Position numbers and translations under genes: made by a program. DNA of 34,029 nt from Acidobacteriota bacterium (GTDB lineage Bacteria > Acidobacteriota > Terriglobia > Bryobacterales > Bryobacteraceae), in contig JACQDF010000068.1 in assembly GCA_016201205.1 (NCBI GenBank), positions 1 through 34,029 on the forward strand, written 5' to 3'. Below are positions 1-7,146 of this stretch, piece by piece. Each line of letters opens with the position of its first letter. The first letter of the stretch is position 1. The notes under the pieces were generated by a model, which had not been told where the DNA came from, searched no databases, and saw only the letters and a list, made by a program, of their open reading frames with translations.

Positions 1-92
1 CCGGCATCGCCGCCGTAATAATGCCACTCCTGGCCATGCGCCAGAAATGGAAGAACAATCAGAAGCGCAAAGGCCGCGCCCCGCGGCGCCAT
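1..92 (-). CDS. PQQ-dependent quinoprotein, N-terminus only (partial at left edge)
   Basis: On the minus strand an open frame starts at ATG 92-90 and runs off the window. It encodes a hydrophobic signal peptide (MAPRGAAFALLIVLPFLAHG) followed by QEWHYYGGDAG. A W-x-Y-Y-G-G-D motif directly after the signal peptide is typical of the first blade of PQQ-dependent dehydrogenases (glucose/alcohol quinoprotein family), which oxidise substrates in the periplasm. It lies downstream of the response regulator on the same strand. A second in-frame ATG at 185-183 lies in an upstream tandem copy of the start region, so a 31-residue longer N-terminus is possible. The ATG at 92 gives a clean signal peptide and is preferred. 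Only about 30 residues are visible, so the family call rests on one motif. Confidence 0.55.
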   Translation of the reverse strand, partial: MAPRGAAFALLIVLPFLAHGQEWHYYGGDA

Positions 93-245
93 AGCCTTGA
101 GGAACACCGGAGTGTCTCTGCCGCGGGCGCGGTCCGTTTTGCGCGTGTTCCTCCAAAGCGCAAAGGCCGCGCCCCGCGGCGCCATAGCCTTGAGGAACAC
201 CGGAGTGTTCCTGCCGCGGGCGCGGTCCGTTTTGCGCGTGTTCCT
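63..245. repeat. 93-bp-period tandem duplication with inverted-repeat structure
   Basis: Two 90-base copies (63-152 and 156-245) are separated by three bases and differ only around 115-117 versus 208-210 (tct versus ttc). Each copy contains GC-rich arms (GCCGCGCCCCGCGGC near its left end and its imperfect complement near its right end, bordered by GCGCAAA and TTTTGCGC), so each can fold into a long imperfect hairpin. In the second copy the centre is a perfect inverted repeat, AGGAACAC (193-200) with GTGTTCCT (205-212). The duplicated unit covers the start codon and first codons of the left-edge quinoprotein gene. The 93-base period keeps the reading frame. Confidence 0.85.
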
Positions 246-259
246 TAGAAGAATCGTTT

Positions 260-739
260 TCATAAAAATGCGCGCAACAGTTTCGCCTGGATGTCTTTCA
301 GATTCGAGTGCGCCGTATCGAGCGCGCTGATCTTCTCGCGCAGTGACCGCAGCAGCGTCGTACGCTCGATGGCGCTCTGGATCACCAGCAGCAACTGCTG
401 GTTGTCCCACGGCTTCTCGAGATATTGATAGAGGCCGACATCGTTGATCGCACGGATGGCGCTCTGCTTGTCGGCGTGGCCGGTCAGCAGCACCCGCGCC
501 GCCTCCGGCTGGAACTGCTTGGATTTGGCGAGCAGCTCGAGGCCGTTCATCTTTGGCATCAGATAATCGCTGACGACCACGTCCACCGGGTTGGTCTCGA
601 GAAACTTCACCGCCTCCCCCGGCAGCGTGAAGCCATGAATCGCATACTCGGTCTCGAGGCGCAGAAAAGCGCGCACGCTGGTAATGACCATCTCTTCGTC
701 GTCGACGATGACGACTGCCGGCGGTGGATTTGAGGCCAA
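260..739 (-). CDS. Single-domain response regulator (REC)
   Basis: This 159-residue protein is a receiver domain with a short C-terminal helix. The acidic pair D13/D14, phospho-acceptor D58 (VSDYLMP), T86 (LLTGHAD) and K109 (YLEKPWD) are all in place. The last 35 residues look like a coiled coil, and there is no DNA-binding, HD-GYP or cyclase output domain. It would take phosphate from the histidine kinase encoded just upstream (5-base gap) and act by protein contact. The LTGHAD...YLEKPWD signature is of the RpfG/RegX-like receiver type. It is the last gene of the four-gene operon that begins at 4715. Confidence 0.9.
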   Translation of the reverse strand: MASNPPPAVVIVDDEEMVITSVRAFLRLETEYAIHGFTLPGEAVKFLETNPVDVVVSDYLMPKMNGLELLAKSKQFQPEAARVLLTGHADKQSAIRAINDVGLYQYLEKPWDNQQLLLVIQSAIERTTLLRSLREKISALDTAHSNLKDIQAKLLRAFL

Positions 740-744
740 GGTAG

Positions 745-1521
745 TCAGCTCCTGTTTCTGGGATGTGTGATCGGGATCCGCGCATGAAAGGTCGTGCCGC
801 GTCCCGGTTCACTTTCAAACGTGATCGTCCCATGATGGTGGTCCACCACGATCTCGCGGGTGATCACCAGGCCCAGGCCGGTGCCCTCGCCCGCTGGCTT
901 GGTGGTGAAGCCCGGTGTGAAGATCCGGTCGCGATGTTCCGGCGCAATCCCCGTGCCGGTGTCGCTGATGGAAATGCGCGCCCAGCCGTTCTCGGCCCGG
1001 GTGCGCACCGTCACCTGCCCTTCGCCCTCGATGGCCTGGCCGGCATTCACCAGCAGGTTGAGAAACACCTGGCTGAGCGATTGCGGATAGCACTCCACTG
1101 CCGGCATCTCCCCGAAGTCTTCCACCAGCGTGACCCGGTTGCGAAATTCAACACCGGCGAGCTTCAGCGTGTCGCGAAGCAGGTCGTTGAGATTGGTCTT
1201 TCGCAATTCGCCTTCCTCGACCCGGGCGTACGTTTTCAGGCCGCGGACCACCGCCGAAATCCGGTCGCAGGCGATCTTGTCCACGCCCGCCAGGTTCTTC
1301 AGGGTTTCGAGAATATCCAGCGCTTTGGCCGGAGGCGCGCACTTTTTCACGGTTGCATCGGAGAGCAGCTTGCCGAGCGCGTCGAGCGAGCGCGCCAGCA
1401 CCTCGTTGTTCGAGCGGATCGAGCCGGCCGGCGTAGTGATCTCGTGAACGATCTTCGCCGTCAGCCGGCCCAGCACCGCCATCCGGTACAGCTCGGCGAG
1501 ATGCCTCGGTTCCTCTTCCAT
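745..1521 (-). CDS. Soluble sensor histidine kinase (HisKA-HATPase_c)
   Basis: The 258-residue protein has an H-box at residues 22-34 with the phospho-accepting H26 (KIVHEITTP). The N-box is near 151-164 (QVFLNLLVNAGQAI), the G1 box is DTGTGIAP (187-194), the F-box follows, and the G2 box is GEGTGLGL (211-218). There is no transmembrane segment and essentially no sensory domain before the H-box, so it must receive its signal from a partner protein. The neighbouring cyclic-nucleotide-fold protein (7-base gap) and NTT-HEAT protein are the obvious candidates, which is inference. Its partner receiver gene starts five bases after its stop. Confidence 0.92.
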   Translation of the reverse strand: MEEEPRHLAELYRMAVLGRLTAKIVHEITTPAGSIRSNNEVLARSLDALGKLLSDATVKKCAPPAKALDILETLKNLAGVDKIACDRISAVVRGLKTYARVEEGELRKTNLNDLLRDTLKLAGVEFRNRVTLVEDFGEMPAVECYPQSLSQVFLNLLVNAGQAIEGEGQVTVRTRAENGWARISISDTGTGIAPEHRDRIFTPGFTTKPAGEGTGLGLVITREIVVDHHHGTITFESEPGRGTTFHARIPITHPRNRS

Positions 1522-1528
1522 TCTTCCC

Positions 1529-1954
1529 CTATTGTTCCACCAGTTGCCGGAAGCGCTTCACCAGCGTGGAAAAGATCGAGGCAGTGATCTCCATGTTGTC
1601 CGAGAGCAGATCGTAGAAATCCTCGCGGTTCACTTTCAGCAGGCGGGCGCCCTCGGACGAACCGCAGGCGGCGAGCGACACCGGCTCGGGGTCGAACAGG
1701 CTCCAGGCGCCGATGACTTCGTTCTGCCGCGCCGTATGCAGGAGCTGGCCGTCGCGAAAGATATCGACGGCGCCATCCAGGACCACATAGAGGGCGTCCT
1801 GAGTCTGGCCCGGCTCGAAGACGACCTTCGAGGGAGCCAGGCTGGTCTCTTTCGCGATGGCGGCAATGCGCGCCAATTGGTCCGGCGTCAGGTTCTTCAG
1901 CAGATCGACCGCCTCGAGGGCGATCACTTTTTCGATAATGTTCAGCTCGGCCAT
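1529..1954 (-). CDS. Cyclic nucleotide-binding fold protein (Crp-like sensor domain, no HTH)
   Basis: The 141-residue protein has one cNMP-binding beta-roll (GQTQDALYVVLDGAVDIFRDG, then the region of NEVIGAWSLFDPEPVSLAA) and a C-terminal helix, with no DNA-binding domain. The open frame extends further upstream, but ATG 1954-1952 is chosen because it starts the domain and sits seven bases after the stop of the NTT-HEAT gene. The usual phosphate-binding cassette (GE-L...R-T/S-A) is altered here: the stretch IGAWSLFDPEPVSLAA lacks the cassette Glu and Arg. Canonical cAMP/cGMP binding is therefore doubtful. In related multidomain NTT proteins this domain can be fused at the C-terminus; here it is a separate gene. 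Confidence 0.8.
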   Translation of the reverse strand: MAELNIIEKVIALEAVDLLKNLTPDQLARIAAIAKETSLAPSKVVFEPGQTQDALYVVLDGAVDIFRDGQLLHTARQNEVIGAWSLFDPEPVSLAACGSSEGARLLKVNREDFYDLLSDNMEITASIFSTLVKRFRQLVEQ

Positions 1955-1961
1955 TGTTTTT

Positions 1962-4715
1962 CTAAGCGGCGAACCGGGCGGCGGCATCGCGCGCCACCCG
2001 GGCGACCTCAGAGCCTGCTCCCTCCTCGAGTTTTGCAACCGCACCGGCCAGCGACGACAGCCGAAGCTCGGCGGCGGTGGCGATCGCGCAAGCGGCCAGC
2101 CAGACGTCGCCGGATTCAAGAAGCTGGCGCAATGCGCCGGCCGTATCCAGCCTGGCTAGTCCGAACACTTCGCGGCCTTTTTCGGCGGCGTGTCCCGGTG
2201 CGTCGAACAACGGGATCAGAACGCGCTTCAGCTCGCGCTCGAGCACGTTATCGAGAAACTCGATTGCGGTCGAGATCTCTTCGGACCGGCCGCGGTTCAC
2301 CGCCAGGTAGGCGGCCTGAATCTCCCGCGGCGGATATTTCAGGCCCAGAAGATAGAACAGACGCCGGATGGTTTTGCGCAGCCGCTCCTCGATGGTTTTG
2401 GCCAGCAGGCCCGCGGGTGTTTTCACATCGGTCTGGTCGCGGAAGGGAGAGAGCGCCGCGCTCAGCTCATAATACATGCGCGCTTCGCTCAGGATCTGTT
2501 GCATCACCGGCTCGGCGCCGTAATTCAGATTGGGAACGGTCTCCCGCAGCCGGTGCAGCGCTTCGATCACAGCCGACCGCAGCTCCGGATCGGGCCCCGC
2601 GATCCCGGCCATCAGCACATCCACCGAACGCTGATCCGGGATGTGTTGCAGAGTGCGGGCCACCTGCCGGCGGACCGGGAGCGGCAGTTTGTGGTCCATC
2701 AGCAGATCGCCGAGGGTGCCGGCAATGCGCGGGCCGTATTGTGCCAGCGCCTGGATCAGGGCTCCGCGAAGCCTGGGCTCGGCCAGCCGCTCGACCATCG
2801 GCAGAACCAACGCTCGGTCTTCGAGCGCCGCCGCCGTCCGCGCCGCCGCCTCCGTGACGCGAGCGTCCGGATCCCGGATCAGAGCGGCCACCAGATCGCC
2901 ATGTCCGTCGCCTAGCGAACGGATGGCAAGGGCGGCTTTGCGCCGCTCGGCCGGTTCGGCGGACCGGGCCGCCTGGGCCAGCCAATCCGCGGTCAGCAGC
3001 TCGCGCGCAAGCGACTGCGAACCGCCCAGGAAACGCAGCACACTGGCCTGCACCTGCTCATTGGGATGCTGGAGCAATGTGCGCGCCAGCCGCGAACCAT
3101 CGCCCGAGTAGGTGAGCGCATATTCGACTGCCGGCTCGATGGACCCGGACCGCTCGCCCCCACGGTATGAGCGGATCTCCCGCAACGCCTCGTCCAGAAG
3201 CATGTCGTACCGCGTCTTCAGAGCCAGTTCGAGCGCCTTGCCGCGCACTTCCGCCGAAGGGCTGTCTATCAGCTCGCGCAAGATCGGCTCGAGATTCACG
3301 CTTTGCGACGCCTCGAGCATTTCCAGCGCGTAGCAGGCCTGGCGAGGAAGCGGGCTGCGGGCCGTCTCCTCGAGCAGCTTCATGGTGGCCGGATCATTGA
3401 CGCTGATTCGCACGCTGTCCAGGTCCAGCCGCCGCGCTTCCAGCCTTCCGCGCACGGTGGCCACGTACTCCCGCTTTGCGCGCAGCGACAGCAGAATCCA
3501 GATCGCGCAGAACGCCATCACCAGAATCGAGACATACCGCGACGGCACATTCAGGACGCCGGTGACCAGCACCAGCAGCATGCCTCCCATCCCCCGGGCG
3601 AAACGGTCCATGAAGATGTCCACAAACGCCTTGGTGCGATTCTTCAATTCCATCGGCAACGGCAGGTACAGCAATTCCATGCCGGTGCGGTTGAACGTAT
3701 ACCGTGTGGCCGCTTCGCTGAGCCGCGCTGCCGAGGTCGAAAGCACAGTTGGAAAAGCGAGCGTGGACACCGACAGCAGCCCGATCGACATGGGCATCAC
3801 CTGCAACGTCCCGCCCACGCCGAACATGTTGACGACGGCTGCCGTCAGGAAGAACTGGAAGGCGAACGTGATCAGGTTCAGGTACAGCCCATAAAAGCTT
3901 CCCAGGAAAGCGGTCAGTTCCTCTTTGCTCTTGTACGCCTGTTTGGCGACGGCGCTGAACTGGAATTCCACCAGCACGTCCACCAGGTAGGTCAGCAGGA
4001 TGATGCCGATAATCACTTGCAGGTGGCGGTGCTGGCGGATCGCGCCCACAATGTCGGCGAAGTGGAAGTCCGCCTCTTCGTCTTCAGCGGCCTTGGCCCC
4101 GGCCAGCGAGACGCCCGGCTGGCGTTCCACCGCCAGAAAGGCGCCGTAAGCGAACAACACCATGACGGCGCTCGCCAGCAGCAGGTTGTTCACGCCCACC
4201 AGCTTGAGAGCGAAGGCGGTGAACGATCCGCCAAACGCCGCCCCGATGACCGCTCCCACTCCGAGGACACCGTAAACGCGTTTGGCCTCGCGAGGGTTGA
4301 AAACATTGGCCGCCACCAGCCAGCCCTGTGAAACCAGGATGACGCTGAACAGGCTGACCCAGATATTCAACACATAGTAGAGCCAATCGGCGGGGTTCTT
4401 CAGCAGGAACCACAACAGGACGAGACATGCCACCGAGAATGCGGTGGCGCCGAGGACCGCTTTGCTGAGCGACGCTCGCACCGCGATGTTCGTATAAACG
4501 AAGGCCAGCAGCCCGCCCACCACGGCGATCAGAACGTAGAGCCAGGGCAGCTTGTCGATGTCGAACTTGTTCAGGAACAGCGCGCGGGACAGTGGCTTGA
4601 GGATGTAGTAGGCGAACAGAACGCTGAGCAGATACAGCGACATGAACAGCACCCGCAGGCGCTCACCGGGCCGGATGTCAAAGAAGCTGCGCCAAAAAAG
4701 CCGTACCTGGTTCAT
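1962..4715 (-). CDS. NTT/TLC-family nucleotide transporter-like membrane protein with HEAT repeats
   Basis: The 917-residue protein has about 12 predicted membrane segments in residues 1-430. The start (LFAYYILKPLSRALFLNKF) recalls the Y-x-L-K-P-x-R-D region of ATP/ADP translocases (Npt/Tlc, PF03219), which exchange nucleotides across the inner membrane. Residues about 450-910 are alpha-helical HEAT-like repeats (for example the SAVIEALHRLRE and RQVARTLQHIP segments), giving a large cytoplasmic scaffold. Free-living bacteria carrying such NTT-HEAT fusions are not energy parasites, so transport of ATP/ADP is not implied; a sensor or other transport role is possible. It heads an operon with a cNMP-fold protein, a histidine kinase and a response regulator. 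A possible -10 (TATGAT) lies at 4736-4731. Confidence 0.78.
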   Translation of the reverse strand: MNQVRLFWRSFFDIRPGERLRVLFMSLYLLSVLFAYYILKPLSRALFLNKFDIDKLPWLYVLIAVVGGLLAFVYTNIAVRASLSKAVLGATAFSVACLVLLWFLLKNPADWLYYVLNIWVSLFSVILVSQGWLVAANVFNPREAKRVYGVLGVGAVIGAAFGGSFTAFALKLVGVNNLLLASAVMVLFAYGAFLAVERQPGVSLAGAKAAEDEEADFHFADIVGAIRQHRHLQVIIGIILLTYLVDVLVEFQFSAVAKQAYKSKEELTAFLGSFYGLYLNLITFAFQFFLTAAVVNMFGVGGTLQVMPMSIGLLSVSTLAFPTVLSTSAARLSEAATRYTFNRTGMELLYLPLPMELKNRTKAFVDIFMDRFARGMGGMLLVLVTGVLNVPSRYVSILVMAFCAIWILLSLRAKREYVATVRGRLEARRLDLDSVRISVNDPATMKLLEETARSPLPRQACYALEMLEASQSVNLEPILRELIDSPSAEVRGKALELALKTRYDMLLDEALREIRSYRGGERSGSIEPAVEYALTYSGDGSRLARTLLQHPNEQVQASVLRFLGGSQSLARELLTADWLAQAARSAEPAERRKAALAIRSLGDGHGDLVAALIRDPDARVTEAAARTAAALEDRALVLPMVERLAEPRLRGALIQALAQYGPRIAGTLGDLLMDHKLPLPVRRQVARTLQHIPDQRSVDVLMAGIAGPDPELRSAVIEALHRLRETVPNLNYGAEPVMQQILSEARMYYELSAALSPFRDQTDVKTPAGLLAKTIEERLRKTIRRLFYLLGLKYPPREIQAAYLAVNRGRSEEISTAIEFLDNVLERELKRVLIPLFDAPGHAAEKGREVFGLARLDTAGALRQLLESGDVWLAACAIATAAELRLSSLAGAVAKLEEGAGSEVARVARDAAARFAA

Positions 4716-4730
4716 GAGATGAACCTATCC

Positions 4731-4736
4731 ATCATA
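4731..4736 (-). promoter_or_regulatory. Possible -10 box of the NTT-HEAT/cNMP/HK/RR operon
   Basis: TATGAT on the minus strand lies 15 bases before the ATG at 4715. No convincing -35 is seen at the expected distance, so this is a weak call. Confidence 0.25.
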
Positions 4737-4786
4737 CCCCTGTGGCGCCGGGCTTCAGACCAGCGGGTGTTTCGCCTCGGGCGATC

Positions 4787-4960
4787 TCATTGAGAGCGTC
4801 CACAGCTCCACTTGTCCGCAGGCAGTCTTGATCGGATCTTGCCCTCGGTCACAATTACCAGAACGCGGGAGCCTTCATCGAGACCGGCTGCGTTCCGCAC
4901 AGCCGTCAGGGCGGGATCACGCATGACCGTGATCAAGGCAGCCAGCCCGCAAGGCCGCTC
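4787..4960 (-). pseudogene. C-terminal fragment of a PLP-dependent ammonia-lyase (diaminopropionate ammonia-lyase type)
   Basis: One minus-strand frame without a start codon reads GLAALITVMRDPAL...AAGLDEGSRVLVIVTEGKI and stops at 4789-4787. The layout GLAAL-x(5)-DPAL-x-A-x(n)-L-x(2)-GSRVLVI-x-TEG matches the C-terminal end of diaminopropionate ammonia-lyase and related fold-type II PLP enzymes. The rest of the enzyme (about 330 residues) is absent: upstream sequence belongs to a different gene remnant. It is taken as a decayed fragment. Confidence 0.5.
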
Positions 4961-4961
4961 C

Positions 4962-5190
4962 TCTCTTCAGTAGCGCCGGCCAGTTGACGATCACCTCAAC
5001 GGTTCCAGGCTGCCCACTGTGACGTTTGTCAGGAAGCATTGACCGTCTGGAGTGCCTTCGCAGGGGCTGAGCCGGGCGAAGCCTGGCAGCGGGAACAGCT
5101 CGCGGGGAAGAGCTGCCTCCATGGAACCTCCGAATTTCAGCGGCACTGCCATGATGTTGCCGTCGTGTGAAAGATAGAACAGCCCCTCGA
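4962..5190 (-). pseudogene. C-terminal remnant of a TolB/WD40-like propeller (Ser/Thr kinase-associated), frameshifted
   Basis: In one minus-strand frame the sequence reads EGLFYLSHDGNIMAVPL...ALPRELFPL...PDGQCFLTN and stops at 4991. The continuation TVEVIVNWPALLKRG is found in another frame at 5003-4962. Together they match the typical ending of acidobacterial TolB-like propellers and Ser/Thr kinases (ELFYL-x-DGK-x-MAVPV ... PDGQRFLVN ... VVLNW-x-x-LKK). The frame change near 5005 and the missing upstream domains mark it as a pseudogene. It abuts the lyase fragment with no spacer. Confidence 0.6.
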
Positions 5191-5507
5191 ACGCGCGCGC
5201 TTGCCCATGAGCTCTCGTACAACACGCCCCGCCCGTAGATGTGCGAAGCGGCGGGACAGCGCGCCGCAGTGACCAGCCGGTCAACTCCTGGATCGGCCAA
5301 CTCGGAAATGATCTTTCGCAATAGCTCAGCCCCGGCGGCCTTTCGCATGCACAACGTGCAGCGCTGGGACATGGCGGCGGCCAGCGTGTTCTGCCGAGAT
5401 CCCTGAACGCTGGGCGACCAGGCCGGAGTGATTCTCTAACGACCGCTACGTTCGCCGCGGTGAGGAAAAATTTGCCGCCGAGCGTCGGACGGATCCGGGG
5501 AAAACTC
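5191..5507. other. Non-coding stretch, no gene recognised
   Basis: The open frames crossing 5191-5400 have no domain that I can recognise, and their composition (Arg, Cys and Ala-rich) suggests chance frames or decayed sequence upstream of the TolB remnant. Nothing is seen from 5400 to 5507 apart from the 3' end of the neighbouring toxin-like gene at 5508. Confidence 0.4.
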
Positions 5508-5858
5508 TCACAACGGCAAATAAGCGACCACGCCTGCCCACTCCTCGGGCTCGCTGCATTCGGCCATTAGGAGGAGCTCCTCAATGGCCTCTGAGACTCG
5601 TAGGTTTCTGCCCAGGACGATCACGCCGGCCATCGGGTTTCCGGCGCGGACCGATTCCCAAGCGAAACCAATCAGTGTCTGCACATCGTGAGTCAGCAGG
5701 ATCCGCTTGTGCCGGGCCGCCCACTGCAGCAGAATGAGATCGTCGACCCCGGTCAAACCAACATCTTATGCTCGGACGACGTCCATCAACGGGTTCCGGC
5801 GCAACAGGCCGCTGATGATCTTGCGCTTCAGATTCTCGTCCGCCAGGAACGCAATCAC
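5508..5858 (-). pseudogene. DUF5615 PIN-like toxin with an in-frame TAA at codon 31
   Basis: A GTG at 5858-5856 overlaps the TGA of the DUF433 gene (GTGA overlap), the arrangement usual for this pair. Translation gives VIAFLADENLKRKIISGLLR... with the FLADEN start of DUF5615 (PIN-like), then codon 31 is TAA (5768-5766). The same frame continues DVGLTGVDDLILLQWAA and ILLTHDVQTL to the stop at 5508, ending in the family's usual E-W-x-G-V-x-YLPL tail. The expected residue at the stop is Gln (VRxQDVGL), so one CAA or CAG to TAA change explains it. All other parts of the 116-codon gene are intact. Restart at TTG 5756 would give only a truncated protein lacking the first catalytic Asp. Confidence 0.75.
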
Positions 5859-6187
5859 GTCGGGAGCGGCTTTCGGGCCAGAAGCCGCTGGCGGATTTCG
5901 GCCAGCGGAGAACGAGACTTGATCTGTTCAATGACCTTGGCTTCCTGCTCGCGGACGGTTTCGAGATACGAGTCAATCTCATCGCGATGGCTGAGATAGA
6001 AGGCGATGACGGCGTACACGTCCGCCAGGGACACGGAAGGGTACTCCTGGTAGATCTCTTCGGGAGAAGCGCCTTCCTGGAAGGCGTCGATCAGGGTGAG
6101 CAATGTGACCCGGGTGCCTGCTGCTCTACAGACACCATGAGCATCAAACTGGAGCGGCGGGGGAACTGGTCGGATATCGATGCCCAT
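5855..6187 (-). CDS. DUF433 antitoxin-like protein
   Basis: The 110-residue protein begins MGIDIRPVPPPLQFDAHG and contains the DUF433 core (GTRVTLLTLIDAFQEGASPEEIYQEYP in pieces, then SLADVYAVIAFYLSH). DUF433 is a small winged-helix-like fold that usually acts as antitoxin and DNA-binding partner of DUF5615 PIN-like proteins. The frame stays open far upstream, but ATG 6187 is chosen: GGAG stands seven bases before it and the domain starts right there. ATG 6211 is the alternative. Its stop overlaps the GTG of the toxin-like gene, implying translational coupling, yet that partner is interrupted by a stop codon. Confidence 0.8.
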   Translation of the reverse strand: MGIDIRPVPPPLQFDAHGVCRAAGTRVTLLTLIDAFQEGASPEEIYQEYPSVSLADVYAVIAFYLSHRDEIDSYLETVREQEAKVIEQIKSRSPLAEIRQRLLARKPLPT

Positions 6188-6211
6188 ACTCACGCTCCAA
6201 TTGTATACCAT

Positions 6212-6520
6212 GCAGGCGCCCGACTCTTTCAGGTAGCGAGCGAGCAACCCGCCCCTGAGATTGAAGCGCTTGGCGAGGACAGTCGCCGGCATGTATTGTT
6301 CTGCGAAACGTTGGACGTCTTTGGCGGGTACCAGCTTCGAAAGACCGCACCGATATTCGGCGGGAGAGCCAAGAACGCCTAGTTCGTTCGGAGGCGGCAG
6401 ACCGGCTGCTTCGATGGCGCTCTTGTCAGAGACAGCGACATGGGCGTCGATCAGCGAGGCCAGCACCGGCCAGGATTGACCGCCCCACCAAAGGTCAATG
6501 GGAATGCCGGCAGCCTGATC
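6212..6520 (-). pseudogene. Unassigned coding remnant with an HTH-like segment, in frame with DUF433
   Basis: Upstream of and in the same frame as the DUF433 gene, the minus strand reads through about 100 codons without a stop. This includes WPVLASLIDAHVAVSD, AEYRCGLSKLVPAKDVQRF and EQYMPATVLAKRFNLRGG. The last part looks like a helix-turn-helix of the kind found in TniQ-like or other mobile-element proteins (V-x-x-F-x-x-x-Y-x-x-x-x-x-LA-x-R-x-x-L). No start or complete domain is evident. It could be a decayed gene that has become an upstream extension of DUF433. The family call is tentative. Confidence 0.3.
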
Positions 6521-6524
6521 AGCG

Positions 6525-7007
6525 TCACGGCGGGTCGCCTTCCACCAGCAGGTAAGGGGCATAATAGGCGGGCCCGCGGCCATGGAAGCGGCGCGGGCCT
6601 TGTTCGAGGGCGAGCCCGAAGCTCTTGCCGGCCGCCAGCCACTCGATGAGCCAGGGCTCGAGCTCGACGCTGAGCCAGCCTTTCTCGATCGGAGTCACCC
6701 GGAAGCTGCCATGACGCGATGCGGCCTTGCCGAAAATGCCCTCGAGCGCCTGTTGCGGCGCGTCTTCGGTCCACTTGACGGCGATCGAGGAGACAGCGAT
6801 TTGCCTGGGTGGTTCACCGCTTTCCAAGTGGAGGAACAGGGTCGCTTTGCGAATCTTCCAGCCGGTCGCGCTGTCGGGACGAAAGTCGAACAGGCGGATC
6901 TGGCCGCGGTCCTTCAACGCGAGGCTCCCTTGGGCGCGGGATTCCAGCAGCGCGGAAGCCGCCGGAGCCGGGCTCAGCAATACGAAGAACAAAAAGTTCA
7001 GGCGCAT
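6525..7007 (-). CDS. Secreted protein with a DNRLRE-like beta-sandwich domain
   Basis: From ATG 7007 the 160-residue product starts with a signal peptide (MRLNFLFFVLLSPAPAASA). It continues with a domain containing GWKIRKATLFLHLESG, WLSVELEPWLIEWLAAG, FGLALEQG and a final YYAPYLLVEGDPP. The order 'KATL-x-L', 'V-x-x-x-W-x-x-G', 'G-L-x-L' and a terminal P-x-L-x-V resembles DNRLRE/CBM-like jelly-roll domains of extracellular proteins; this is a fold-level resemblance only. An upstream ATG at 7049 is possible. No catalytic site is recognised. The gene is divergent from speA. Confidence 0.5.
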   Translation of the reverse strand: MRLNFLFFVLLSPAPAASALLESRAQGSLALKDRGQIRLFDFRPDSATGWKIRKATLFLHLESGEPPRQIAVSSIAVKWTEDAPQQALEGIFGKAASRHGSFRVTPIEKGWLSVELEPWLIEWLAAGKSFGLALEQGPRRFHGRGPAYYAPYLLVEGDPP

Positions 7008-7130
7008 GGCGCAGCGCACGGTTGACTCGTCGCCGGAAGAGCGGATCATGGAACCAAAATAGCAAGGTCTCGAAAAACACTTGCTGTTGTCCGAATTTCC
7101 GTGGAGACTGGAGTTTGTAACCCCTTCGAT

Positions 7131-7137
7131 AAAGGAG
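7131..7137 (+). promoter_or_regulatory. Shine-Dalgarno AAAGGAG fixing a TTG start for speA
   Basis: AAAGGAG at 7131-7137 lies nine bases before TTG 7147. This favours TTG 7147 over the earlier in-frame start at 7081, and it matches the usual SpeA N-terminus. Confidence 0.6.
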
Positions 7138-7146
7138 CCAGGTGAG

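Noticed and set aside
1532..2857. 441-codon plus-strand frame
   Set aside because: Antisense to the NTT-HEAT and cNMP genes, with Arg/Pro-rich low-complexity translation.
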